32,710 nucleotides of DNA from SIG565 sp045590755 (lineage in GTDB: Bacteria; Bacillota; Clostridia; Oscillospirales; Acutalibacteraceae): the NCBI GenBank assembly GCA_045590755.1, contig JAZNRP010000005.1, positions 1-32,710 on the forward strand. Direction: 5' to 3'. Position numbers and translations under genes: made by a program. The notes below the pieces were generated by a model. That model did no database searches and was not told the origin of the DNA. It was given only the letters and a program-made list of their open reading frames with translations. Below, piece by piece: positions 6,338-14,745 of the stretch (the first letter of the stretch is position 1; each line of letters begins with the position of its first letter).

Positions 6338-8206
6338 ATGTTTTGTAAAAATTGTGGCGCACAAATACCCGATGGAAAAGACCTGTGTGAAATGTGTGGC
6401 CAAAGCACATCTCAGGCAGACAATGTTCAAATAGAAAATCCCGCTTTTGCGGCACCTTCTTTTGAACCACAACCGAAAAAACCGAAGAAAATTGCATGGA
6501 TTCTTATAATCATTGCCGCTGTAGTAGCTGCATTGGCTGTTTTGGTTGCACTCAATTTTTCTTTCGTTAAGGGTCTGTTTATTAAAACATTCGGCTCCGA
6601 AGAGGATTATTTCAAATTCGTTGAGAAAAAAGCTTTGTCCGAATATGTAGACTGCGGTACAGATATGTACGGTAAAATATCGGAAAATATTGATATGGAC
6701 AGTTTTGCAAGCGAGGTTACAGCCAACATACAGCTTGGTGACAAAGCCTTATCACTTATCGAAGAAAATGCAGGTGCGGATGTTGACCTTGATTGGTTGA
6801 AAAACTTTAGTTTTGCAGTAAATACCGCCATCGAAAATAAGAATCTCGATTACGGCGTTAAATTCAACATCGGTGACGGCACCATTTTTGATATTAAATG
6901 TCTTTTAGATATGGACAAACAAGACCTTTATATGGGCATTCTTAATCTTAGTGACAAATACATCAAGGTTGAAGGCGGCTCCGATACTGCAACCAACACC
7001 GCATCTTCCGTTGCATTGTCGCCTGAATTAATGGAAGCCCTTCCTTCTGATAAGGAAGCCAACCAGCTTCTCAATAAATATCTTGGCATTGCCATTGACA
7101 GTCTCGGTAATGTTACAAAGACTTCTGAGAAAATGGAAGCGGGCGACTATTCACAAAAGGTTACCGTTCTTAAATACGAATTGAACCAAGAAGATGTAAT
7201 AAAAATGTGCAAACAGGTTCTTAAAGAACTCAAGAACGACAAAAAGGTTAAAGAATATATCGGCGATTTTGAAGCTTATATGCTTGAAGAATACGAAGAC
7301 CTTTTGGCTGATGACTACAAAAAAGGCAATATGTACAGAGATTTCAAGGATGCAATAGAAGAACTTATCGATGACCTTGGTGATACCGATGGCTCCGATG
7401 CAGAAATCTTCACCCTTGTTGACTATGTAAATGCAAAGCACGAAATCATAGGCCGCGAAATCGAAATTGACGATGAGTCAATCGTTAATTACATCACCAT
7501 TCATAAGGGCAGCAAATTTGCATTTGAAGCAGAATGTGAATCACTCGCGTTGAAGATTTACGGTGATGGAACAGATAAAAACGACAAAATCACGGGCGAC
7601 TATGAAGTTATAGTAGACGGCAAAGAGCTTTTCACTGCCGAGCTTGAAAGCTTTGACACTGCTTCTCTTAAAAAGCTAAATCTTAACGGCAGCGTTAAGA
7701 TTATTCCGTCATCCGATTTGCTTTCTTCACTCTTTGGTACGAGTTCGACAGAAAACACTGTGCTATCTATGCTTGAGCCCGCAATCAAGCTTACATTTGA
7801 AACTAATGATAACTCTTCAACGATAGCCGTTGATGTTATGAGCAAGGACGACTCACTGTTAAAGCTTACGATAAACGGCAGCACAAAAGAAGATGCAACT
7901 GTTACACTGCCCGATGAAAACGCCGTTATGTCAAGTGATGAGGTAATGGATTGGGTTGATAGCTTCGACTTAAATAAAATTGTTTCTGCTCTTGAGGCTG
8001 CAAAAGTTCCTTCCGAAATTGTTGATGTTGCCAAGCAGTATGTAACTTATATTGATCAATATGGTCTCAGCTCGTTAATTTCTTCTTACTACGGCTACGG
8101 CTCCAACTACGATTATGGCTATGGTTCGGGTTATGGCTACGACTATGATTACGGCTATGATTACGGCTATGGTTCAAGCTATGATTATTATGATTACGGT
8201 TATTAA
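6338..8206 (+). CDS. Zinc-ribbon single-pass membrane protein with Tyr/Gly-rich tail
   Basis: 622-aa protein of unknown function. A cytoplasmic zinc ribbon (MFCKNCGAQI, Cys3/Cys6, and Cys17/Cys20) is followed by a proline/lysine linker, one membrane helix (about residues 52-73) and a large acidic domain that should face outside, about 500 residues without recognised enzymatic motifs. The last 41 residues (582-622) are low complexity: 18 tyrosines interspersed with Gly, Asp and Ser in YGYG and YDYGYD patterns. Zinc-ribbon plus one membrane helix is a frequent architecture of Clostridia envelope proteins. I start at MFCKNCG because this is where such proteins normally begin; an in-frame GTG at 6326 would add four residues. 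The gene may read through into the ABC operon, since only a weak hairpin separates them. Confidence 0.85.
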   Translation: MFCKNCGAQIPDGKDLCEMCGQSTSQADNVQIENPAFAAPSFEPQPKKPKKIAWILIIIAAVVAALAVLVALNFSFVKGLFIKTFGSEEDYFKFVEKKALSEYVDCGTDMYGKISENIDMDSFASEVTANIQLGDKALSLIEENAGADVDLDWLKNFSFAVNTAIENKNLDYGVKFNIGDGTIFDIKCLLDMDKQDLYMGILNLSDKYIKVEGGSDTATNTASSVALSPELMEALPSDKEANQLLNKYLGIAIDSLGNVTKTSEKMEAGDYSQKVTVLKYELNQEDVIKMCKQVLKELKNDKKVKEYIGDFEAYMLEEYEDLLADDYKKGNMYRDFKDAIEELIDDLGDTDGSDAEIFTLVDYVNAKHEIIGREIEIDDESIVNYITIHKGSKFAFEAECESLALKIYGDGTDKNDKITGDYEVIVDGKELFTAELESFDTASLKKLNLNGSVKIIPSSDLLSSLFGTSSTENTVLSMLEPAIKLTFETNDNSSTIAVDVMSKDDSLLKLTINGSTKEDATVTLPDENAVMSSDEVMDWVDSFDLNKIVSALEAAKVPSEIVDVAKQYVTYIDQYGLSSLISSYYGYGSNYDYGYGSGYGYDYDYGYDYGYGSSYDYYDYGY

Positions 8207-8238
8207 TTGCATCAGCAATTAATATTCATACTAAAAAC

Positions 8239-8262
8239 GGCGCTGATTTACGAATCAGCGCC
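8239..8262 (+). terminator. Hairpin between the zinc-ribbon gene and the ABC operon
   Basis: Stem GGCGCTGATT / AATCAGCGCC with loop TACG. It is stable but no T-tract follows, so it may be a partial terminator or an RNA-processing or stability element. No separate promoter for the ABC operon is visible downstream of it. Confidence 0.55.
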
Positions 8263-8282
8263 ACATATTTATGGTGAGATAT

Positions 8283-8951
8283 ATGGAAATTTCAATAAAA
8301 AGTCTTAGAAAAAACTACGGGAAACGAAGCATTTTAAAAGATATTTCGTTTAGCGCGGTATCGGGTAAATGTATCGGCATTTTAGGCAGTAACGGATGCG
8401 GCAAATCAACACTACTGTCGGTATTGGCAGGTGTTCTGCAGGCCGACGGCGGAGAATTCCTTTATAACGGAAAAGACCTTTTTAAGTACCCGAGCCAAAG
8501 GAGAGCCCTTGTTGGTTATGTGCCGCAAGGCACTCCACTTATTGAAGAGCTGTCTGCGCGTGATAACCTGTTACTTTGGTATGATAAGGCTTCTATGGAA
8601 CGCGAGCTTGAAAACGGCGTTTTACGGATGCTCGGTATAAATGACTTTTTGAAAACTCAGGTTTCAAAAATGTCGGGCGGAATGAAGAAAAGGCTATCGA
8701 TAGGCTGCGCTGTTGCAACCCATCCACCCATATTATTGCTTGACGAGCCGATGTCGGCACTTGATTTGTCGTGTAAAAAAGAAATTTTCAAATATATAAC
8801 AGAAATTAAAAACGCGGGCGGCATAGTGTTGCTCGTAACGCATGACATTTTGGAGCTTAAACTGTGCGATGAATGTTATACACTTAAAGACGGGGTTTTA
8901 AATCCCACCGATATCACAAATGACATAGAAGGAATTTCGGAAATTTTTTAG
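8283..8951 (+). CDS. ABC transporter ATP-binding protein
   Basis: 222-aa nucleotide-binding subunit. All motifs are intact: Walker A GSNGCGKST (35-43), Q-loop Gln82 in VPQG, signature MSGGMKKR (130-137), Walker B LLLDEP (151-156) and the switch His187 in VTHD. Its short length and CcmA-like layout fit exporters with separate ABC-2 permeases. I start at ATG 8283 because GGTGAGAT lies just upstream of it; an ATG at 8271 overlaps that binding site and has none of its own. One base separates its stop from the next gene, so the three genes 8283-11328 form one operon. The substrate is unknown. Confidence 0.92.
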   Translation: MEISIKSLRKNYGKRSILKDISFSAVSGKCIGILGSNGCGKSTLLSVLAGVLQADGGEFLYNGKDLFKYPSQRRALVGYVPQGTPLIEELSARDNLLLWYDKASMERELENGVLRMLGINDFLKTQVSKMSGGMKKRLSIGCAVATHPPILLLDEPMSALDLSCKKEIFKYITEIKNAGGIVLLVTHDILELKLCDECYTLKDGVLNPTDITNDIEGISEIF

Positions 8952-8952
8952 T

Positions 8953-10185
8953 ATGAAAAGATATTTTTATTTACAACTTAAACGGACTGCCAGATTTTTT
9001 CCTTGCGTTTTGACAATAACCGTCGTTTTGGTTGTAGGTCTGTCGCTTATTTTAGGCGCTATGATTAACAACTACAACCAAAAGGATGAAAATCAAATAT
9101 TCAACATCGGTATTACGGGGGACATGGAAAACCGCCTTTTAAAGCTTGGTATAGAAGCCTTTAAAAGCATTGACGGAACTCGTTTTTCTCTGGATTTCGT
9201 CGAAATGTCCGAAGAACAGGCAAAAGATGCTCTTGCCACAGGAAAAATCTCGGCCTATGTGGTTTTGCCCGACAACTTTATCGAAAACGCCCTTAATGGT
9301 GTTGTTGTGCCAATTGAATTTGTAACAACCGTGGGGGCTAACGATGTAATCACAATGTTCAAAACCGAAATAACCCGTGTTGTGACCGATATGGTGATAG
9401 CATCGCAAAAAGGCACCTACGGAATCGGTGATGCACTGTATGAAAACGGAGCGGCTAATATTGCAAACAAACACATTGAAAAAATCAGTATAGAATATTT
9501 TGATTTGATATTAAAACGCGATAAAATGTCGCAGGTGGAAGAGCTGGGTGTTTCGGGTGGGCTTACAACCACCGAATATTATCTGTGCAGTATATTGATT
9601 GTATTTATTATGATAATGGGGCTACCGTTTGTGTGCCTTTACTGTAAAAAAGATAACTCTTTACCGGCATTACTGATGTCTAAAGGTATCAGCACTTTTG
9701 GACAACTCGCGTCCGAATATTTAAGCCATCTGCTTAGCCTGACCGCTCTGACAGGCACCTTGTTCGGTGTGGCGGCAATCAGTCTAACCCTTTTAAAAGA
9801 TAATTTGCCCTATACCATATCTCCTGTAACACTGGTTTCTCTGTTTTTATATTTTGTGCCTGTAATAGTTCTATCTGCGGCATTTAATATTATGATATCG
9901 GAATTATCGGGTGATATCATCGGTGGCTTGCTATTGCATTTCTTCACCACCTTTACAATGTGCTACATTTCGGGATGCTTTTATCCGATTTATTCCTTCC
10001 CCACCGCTATACAACGCGTATCGGCGGTATTGCCTGTGGGCGTGTGTAGAGATTTTCTCTCAAACTTTTTCACCCAGAACAATGTTTTTGTAAGACTGTT
10101 TTTTGTTTTGATGTACGCTGTTTTGTTCTTTGCTGTCGGCCTACTTGCCAGACGGTTGAAGACAGTACGACATACGGGAGGTTAA
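8953..10185 (+). CDS. ABC-2 type exporter permease, subunit 1
   Basis: 410-aa membrane protein with ABC2_membrane_3 layout: one N-terminal helix (about residues 15-38), a long extracytoplasmic region up to about residue 210, then a block of five or six helices. The N-terminal outside domain contains the ITGD...GKISAYVVLPDNF pattern seen in this family (values such as AxxAL..G.v.A.iviP). It follows the ATPase gene by one base and precedes a second permease by three, suggesting a heterodimeric membrane part. What is exported cannot be told; such systems move lipids, peptides, antibiotics or sodium. Confidence 0.85.
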   Translation: MKRYFYLQLKRTARFFPCVLTITVVLVVGLSLILGAMINNYNQKDENQIFNIGITGDMENRLLKLGIEAFKSIDGTRFSLDFVEMSEEQAKDALATGKISAYVVLPDNFIENALNGVVVPIEFVTTVGANDVITMFKTEITRVVTDMVIASQKGTYGIGDALYENGAANIANKHIEKISIEYFDLILKRDKMSQVEELGVSGGLTTTEYYLCSILIVFIMIMGLPFVCLYCKKDNSLPALLMSKGISTFGQLASEYLSHLLSLTALTGTLFGVAAISLTLLKDNLPYTISPVTLVSLFLYFVPVIVLSAAFNIMISELSGDIIGGLLLHFFTTFTMCYISGCFYPIYSFPTAIQRVSAVLPVGVCRDFLSNFFTQNNVFVRLFFVLMYAVLFFAVGLLARRLKTVRHTGG

Positions 10186-10188
10186 AGA

Positions 10189-11328
10189 ATGAAAAAATGG
10201 TTCAGGCGTTTTTGCATTTTTAATAAACGCCTTTATAAAAAGGCGTCCTTTGTTGCCATTTTGGTTTTATTATTGCTTTCGGTATGCGTTTTTTCATTAA
10301 CTGCAGAGAGTGATAGTGGATTTGTCCACATAATTCTGGCGCAGACCAATTCCGACGACGCCGTATCTTCTAAGATAATTAAAGGCCTTATAGAAGACGA
10401 TTCCATAATTCTTTTTACCTATGCTAAAAATCCCGAGTCGGCCATTGATGCCGTAGAAAGCGGACAGGCAGATTCGGCTTGGATTTTCCCTGAGGATATG
10501 AACGAAAAACTGTCTGCATTTGCCAATACAAAGAAAGCGAGTATCGTCCGTGTGGTTGAGCGGGAACAAAATGTCTTTTTACGGTTGTCCAGAGAAAAGC
10601 TTCATTCGGTCTTATACAATTATTCTGCAAAAGCCTTTTTTATAAACTATTCAAGAGAAAATCTTTCGCAGCTTAACAGTTTAAGCGATGAAGAATTGTT
10701 AGAATTTTTTGATAATGCAAAAATTTCTGATAAGCTATTTACATTTGGGAATCCAAGCTCTGCCAACCAAACAAACGCTTCTTCCACCGATTATCTTACG
10801 GCTCCGTTGCGTGGGTTGTTAGGCGTAATAACGGTACTTGGCGGAATAGCAGCAACAATGCGCTATATGCAGGACGAGCAGAACAACACTTTTGCCTGGG
10901 TTCCGCAAAAAAAGCGATTGCCGCTTGAGATAGGGTGCATAACGGTAGCCACCCTTAATTTATCTCTTGTGTCTACCGTTGCTCTGTGCGCGTCGGGGCT
11001 CTACCGCTTTAGTCCTACAGAACTTATTTGCGCAGTTTTCTACGCCGTTTGTTGCTCGGCTTTTTGTATGTTTTTAAAACAGCTTTTCGGCAACATTAAG
11101 CTTTTAGGGGCCATCACACCCGTGCTTATATTAATTATAATCTGTGTGTGCCCTGTGTTTTTTGTTTTCAAGCAGGTGGCAACACTTTCTTTCTTATTCC
11201 CGCCCGTTTATTATATCAATGTCTCACACGACAGCAAATATATATTATATATGATAGTTTATTCCTTTGCCTTTGTGTGTCTTTCATTTGTACTGGAAAG
11301 ACTCAAGCTTAAACTCGGCAAACGGTAA
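10189..11328 (+). CDS. ABC-2 type exporter permease, subunit 2
   Basis: 379-aa membrane protein with the same plan as its neighbour: first helix at about residues 20-38, an outside domain with ...AIDAVESGQADSAWIFPEDM, the same family pattern, and five or six helices from about residue 200 on. A GGGAGG ribosome binding site overlaps the stop region of subunit 1. The two permeases are clearly paralogous in architecture but diverged in sequence, consistent with a heterodimer driven by the single ATPase at 8283-8951. Confidence 0.85.
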   Translation: MKKWFRRFCIFNKRLYKKASFVAILVLLLLSVCVFSLTAESDSGFVHIILAQTNSDDAVSSKIIKGLIEDDSIILFTYAKNPESAIDAVESGQADSAWIFPEDMNEKLSAFANTKKASIVRVVEREQNVFLRLSREKLHSVLYNYSAKAFFINYSRENLSQLNSLSDEELLEFFDNAKISDKLFTFGNPSSANQTNASSTDYLTAPLRGLLGVITVLGGIAATMRYMQDEQNNTFAWVPQKKRLPLEIGCITVATLNLSLVSTVALCASGLYRFSPTELICAVFYAVCCSAFCMFLKQLFGNIKLLGAITPVLILIIICVCPVFFVFKQVATLSFLFPPVYYINVSHDSKYILYMIVYSFAFVCLSFVLERLKLKLGKR

Positions 11329-11363
11329 TATACCAAAAATAGAAATACAACTCTGATAACATT

Positions 11364-11397
11364 TTCGCCCCGCAAGGATTTTTCCTTGCGGGGCGAA
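11364..11397. terminator. Convergent-gene hairpin
   Basis: 15-bp perfect stem TTCGCCCCGCAAGGA with a TTTT loop, between the converging ABC operon and the 318-aa membrane protein gene. The flanks are AT-rich but lack a long T-tract, so it probably acts as a shared terminator in both directions. Confidence 0.65.
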
Positions 11398-11422
11398 TTA
11401 AATAATTGAGTTGTTTTACTTG

Positions 11423-12379
11423 TTAAAATGCAAGCGATGTATTATTGGTAGTCCATCTTCCGTCTACCTTGAATACTACTATTTCATATTCCTTTTCTTC
11501 GGGCTCATCAAGCTCACTGCCTGTAATCTTTTCTACAACCGTTAATCTGTAGCCTGCAGTAACCTTGGCGTTCTTATACTTTTTGCGCATGCTCTTTAAA
11601 ATTGAAATTGCCGATTTTGCTTTTGACTTATTACCGTCAAATCCCATATCGTCTGCAAATTCTTCCCAGTCGTCAGAATCAAAATCTTCTGTTTCTTCAA
11701 TCGTGTTTTCAAGAGAATCGGCTCTGTTTCTTAAGGTATCTCTTATTTCTTTAAGTTCATCCTTGTCGAGCTTTTCTTTGTCTATAATACTGTAATGATA
11801 TTTGTAGTTATTACCGTATTCGTCTTTAAGAGCCTCTATTCTGTCTTCAAAATAATCCTTAGCATCTTCTAAAGAATCTTCATAATCTTCCGAATCCTCT
11901 AAAAGAGAGTAAAGCTTTTTGTTTTCCTTTTCGCAAAAGCCGTTAAGCAAATCCAAGCTTAAGTCTGTTTGACTGTAATACTTCTTGGCGTTTGCATATT
12001 TTTCCATTACCTTGATAGGTGTTTTGTAGTTGTTTGTGGCAGCATTAATGCCTATAAACAACGACGATACCACAATGATAACCGCCAACAAAACAGAGCC
12101 GCAAATAATTGCCATCTTTTTAGGGTTAACCTTGAACGCATCTATAACCTTACCGAAAATATTTTTCGCCTTTTCAGTAACAGTATCAAGAGATGCTGCA
12201 GCATCGAAGGTTTGGGCTTCAGCTTCATCACTTGTTACTTCGTTTAACTCTTCTGATTCCACTACAACTTCGCCTGTTTCGGCCTGATTTAACTCTGCAG
12301 TTTCAACTACAGCTTCATTGTTTGCCGCTTCTTCTATTGTTTCGGCTGTATCAACTGTTTTTTCAATATTGTTTTCCAT
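11423..12379 (-). CDS. Single-pass membrane protein with acidic N-terminus, unknown function
   Basis: 318 aa. Residues 1-65 are strongly acidic and low in complexity (Glu/Ala/Val/Thr-rich, as in ETIEEAANNEAVVETAEL); one membrane helix spans about 88-110; residues 115-318 should lie outside and are helical and highly charged. The end, YEIVVFKVDGRWTTNN, resembles the last strands of cone- or NTF2-like envelope domains that end in a V(D/N)GKW motif, a weak structural hint only. The ribosome binding site is poor (GGGGGC). It has its own promoter (12445-12473), head-to-head with the next gene. Confidence 0.75.
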   Translation of the reverse strand: MENNIEKTVDTAETIEEAANNEAVVETAELNQAETGEVVVESEELNEVTSDEAEAQTFDAAASLDTVTEKAKNIFGKVIDAFKVNPKKMAIICGSVLLAVIIVVSSLFIGINAATNNYKTPIKVMEKYANAKKYYSQTDLSLDLLNGFCEKENKKLYSLLEDSEDYEDSLEDAKDYFEDRIEALKDEYGNNYKYHYSIIDKEKLDKDELKEIRDTLRNRADSLENTIEETEDFDSDDWEEFADDMGFDGNKSKAKSAISILKSMRKKYKNAKVTAGYRLTVVEKITGSELDEPEEKEYEIVVFKVDGRWTTNNTSLAF

Positions 12380-12444
12380 AAACTAGCCCCCAAAAAATTA
12401 ATAAGACCATATTTAAAGTTAAACCTTAAACTGTTCTACTTATA

Positions 12445-12473
12445 ATTATACACATCTCCCTTCGGAAAGTCAA
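12445..12473 (-). promoter_or_regulatory. Promoter of the 318-aa membrane protein gene
   Basis: TTGACT (12473-12468), 17-bp spacer, TATAAT (12450-12445) on the minus strand; leader of about 60 bases. Confidence 0.7.
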
Positions 12474-12506
12474 TATAAACACCCGTGCGCCATAAATGGA
12501 TTCTTG

Positions 12507-12535
12507 TTGAAATAACCAATTATTTATGTTATAAT
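12507..12535 (+). promoter_or_regulatory. Promoter of the 287-aa membrane protein gene
   Basis: TTGAAA (12507-12512), 17-bp spacer, TATAAT (12530-12535), divergent from the promoter at 12445-12473. Confidence 0.7.
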
Positions 12536-12589
12536 TTATTTAACGGTAGCACCTAATGCTGCTTTATATTCCTTGAAGGGAGAAGATTT

Positions 12590-13453
12590 ATGAAAAAAGT
12601 AATAATAAGAATTGTCGGCTCTATCTGTATTCTACTGGCTGCAGTGCTGATGTTTTTCCCTGGAAACATTCAACTTGACGGCGTTTCAAGAAAGGATTTA
12701 AGGGAAGTAAGAAACTCTGTCACAGATGATATTGAAAGCACAAGAGATTACTTTTTAGAAAAATATGCTGAGTCTGAATACAGCGCCCACGATAACCTTA
12801 AGGAAGAATTAAAGGATGTCGGTCTTCCCAGTACGAAAACCCGACTTAAGAATCGCTTTAATAAACTCGGTTCCCTTTCTAAAGAAATTTTTGACCAGAG
12901 TATTTCTTTTAAAGAATTGACCGTTTATTCTCTGGAAGCGCCCGAATTAATAACCGATGCTGAAAAGCTTTTGGAATCTGACCTTTGTGTGAAGCATTTC
13001 ATTGATTCTCCCGCTAAGATTAATTCTAAAACTATTGAAATTCTTGAAGATACGGTTTTCGAGCTATCAGATTATAAATACATATTCTACTGCATTCCTG
13101 CATTATTCATATTGTTATTTATTCTTACTGTCTTAGCGGTTGTTTCTCAATCAACAAACCGTATAAAGCCTTTTAAATATGTTTTCACACTGTCAATAAT
13201 CACAATTACTGTAGCGCTATATTTATTGATTCCGCTTGTTTCACAATATTTGCCCGAAGCTTTGGAATTTATTAGGTATAAAGATATAACCGACGCAACA
13301 CTTAAGGTAACAATTGTTCCTATACTCGCTTGTGTGTTATCATTAGTGCCTGTTTTCCTTGATATTTTTGCTCCGGAAAAATGCAAAAAATCTAAAAAGA
13401 AAAAGGCAAATAAAATAGTCGATAACGAAAAAACACCTGAGAAGGTAAGTTAA
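12590..13453 (+). CDS. Membrane protein of unknown function
   Basis: 287 aa: an N-terminal membrane helix or uncleaved signal (about 5-25), a helical charged segment outside (26-160), three further membrane helices (about 165-186, 197-217 and 238-260) and a very lysine-rich cytoplasmic tail. GGGAG lies 8 bases upstream of the ATG. It is monocistronic, with promoter at 12507-12535 and a strong terminator at 13476-13501. I do not recognise the family. Like the proteins at 6338 and 11423 it puts a charged helical domain outside the cell, and all three flank the ABC exporter, but no direct link can be shown. Confidence 0.78.
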   Translation: MKKVIIRIVGSICILLAAVLMFFPGNIQLDGVSRKDLREVRNSVTDDIESTRDYFLEKYAESEYSAHDNLKEELKDVGLPSTKTRLKNRFNKLGSLSKEIFDQSISFKELTVYSLEAPELITDAEKLLESDLCVKHFIDSPAKINSKTIEILEDTVFELSDYKYIFYCIPALFILLFILTVLAVVSQSTNRIKPFKYVFTLSIITITVALYLLIPLVSQYLPEALEFIRYKDITDATLKVTIVPILACVLSLVPVFLDIFAPEKCKKSKKKKANKIVDNEKTPEKVS

Positions 13454-13475
13454 AAACTAAAATAAGCAAAAAAAC

Positions 13476-13501
13476 AATCCCGCCGAATATTCGGCGGGAT
13501 T
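13476..13501. terminator. Bidirectional terminator
   Basis: Perfect palindrome AATCCCGCCGAA(TA)TTCGGCGGGATT with A-rich sequence before and T-containing sequence after, between the end of the 287-aa gene and the end of the polysaccharide operon. Confidence 0.75.
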
Positions 13502-13539
13502 TGTATGTTTTCTACCGTTTTGCCGCTGAAGGCTTCTCC

Positions 13540-14526
13540 TTAACCCCTTAGCCCCAGACGGCGCCTATGCATTTTGCTGATAATAGGGTAAAAAATACCG
13601 CCCAAGGCATTTATCATAATTGCCGTTTTGTAGCGTGAAAATTCTTTATACGCATCGGGACATTCCTTTTTAAGACGGTTTATATAGCCGTACAAATTTT
13701 CTCTGTTTTGTTTGGTGGGCGGGAAGGACAGCAGTGTGCCAAGCTGTGTGCCCGTAAGCATAACTGTCTTATTCAGAATATATCTGGCAATATGCTTGTT
13801 ATGACTTTTTGTGCGGTTATAAAGCTCCACCACAGAGAAAAGCATATCATCGTGCATTTTTATGTTTCTTTGCATACTCTCGGGTGCCATACTCTGCCCC
13901 GATAGACTTACCCTGTACATATAAACATCGCAATCCAGATACAAAACTGTTTTTACAAAGGGCGACGGGAAAAGCAGATACTGTATATCGGTATAAAAGC
14001 CGTTGAAAACACGAATGTTATTATTCTGCAAAATCTCGGTTTTGAATGTAACTGAGTGCATTTCGAGTGACAGTGACTCGCACACCTTATCAAATTCTGC
14101 TACTGCGCCGGCGGTCAGGCCCTGTATTTTAATCTTTTTTGTTAAATTGGTTTTATCGTCGACACAAATATAATTTGTAACAACCATATCGGCATCATAA
14201 CTTTTAAGTGCCGCGACATATGCTTCAAAGCCGTCACCAACCCAGTCGTCAGCATCAACCATACGGAAATATTTTCCCGTTGCATTTTCTATTCCCCTGT
14301 TAACTGTCGAGCCGGGCCCCGCGTTTTCCTGATTGATAAGCTTTACTGTATCGGGATATTTTTTTACATATTCTTCCACTATTTGCGCCGTTGAGTCCTT
14401 TGAGCCGTCGTTAATAACCAACACTTCAATATCATCTGCGCAAGGCGAATTAACAAAGGAATCGAGATTCTGGCGTATAAGCTTTTCCATATTATACGCC
14501 GCTACCGAAATACTAAGCGTTTTCAT
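13540..14526 (-). CDS. Family 2 glycosyltransferase
   Basis: 328-aa GT-A fold glycosyltransferase. The N-terminus TLSISVAAYNMEKLIRQNLDS, VLVINDGSKDSTAQIVEEY and the metal-binding DADD motif (about residue 92-95) are the classical GT2 elements. Cytoplasmic or membrane-peripheral enzyme transferring a sugar from a nucleotide sugar. I start at ATG 14526, 8 bases from GGAAAG; a GTG three codons upstream is possible. It is the last gene of the polysaccharide operon in the same direction as 14746-18263, separated from it by the hairpin array at 14564-14733. Acceptor and sugar are unknown. Confidence 0.88.
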   Translation of the reverse strand: MKTLSISVAAYNMEKLIRQNLDSFVNSPCADDIEVLVINDGSKDSTAQIVEEYVKKYPDTVKLINQENAGPGSTVNRGIENATGKYFRMVDADDWVGDGFEAYVAALKSYDADMVVTNYICVDDKTNLTKKIKIQGLTAGAVAEFDKVCESLSLEMHSVTFKTEILQNNNIRVFNGFYTDIQYLLFPSPFVKTVLYLDCDVYMYRVSLSGQSMAPESMQRNIKMHDDMLFSVVELYNRTKSHNKHIARYILNKTVMLTGTQLGTLLSFPPTKQNRENLYGYINRLKKECPDAYKEFSRYKTAIMINALGGIFYPIISKMHRRRLGLRG

Positions 14527-14563
14527 TTTTTTCACTTTCCGTCCCTAATAATGATTGTAGTTA

Positions 14564-14733
14564 GTCGAAACGCTTGAAAAGCGTTTCGACGAGCCACTTA
14601 ACAAGTGGCTTTAGCAAAATTAAATATTACAATTTAATTTTGCACGACATTCATTGCAATGGAAAAGGACAAATTTTTATTAAAAATTTGTTGCAAAATC
14701 AAAGATTTTGTGGCGAAACAAGCCTGTTTCGCC
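14564..14733. repeat. Array of six or seven unrelated tandem hairpins
   Basis: Head-to-tail inverted repeats of different sequence with tiny linkers: GTCGAAACGCTT/AAGCGTTTCGAC (14564-14590, loop GAA); AGCCACTT/AAGTGGCT (14592-14610, loop AAC); GCAAAATTAAAT/ATTTAATTTTGC (14614-14643, loop ATTACA); a short CATTGCAATG (14652-14661); ACAAATTTTT/AAAAATTTGT (14669-14691, loop ATT); CAAAATC/GATTTTG (14694-14710, loop AAA); GGCGAAACA/TGTTTCGCC (14712-14733, loop AGCC). It fills the space between the Wzy-like gene and the last GT2 gene and would be transcribed within that operon. Not a CRISPR: units do not repeat. Confidence 0.85.
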
Positions 14734-14745
14734 TAACCTATTCCA

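Noticed and set aside
13708..14006. Plus-strand frames antisense to the GT2 gene, some with several Cys and His
   Set aside because: Shadows of a clear glycosyltransferase gene, no start signals.
14564..14733. CRISPR-like array
   Set aside because: Units are all different in sequence and are hairpins without spacers; no cas genes nearby.
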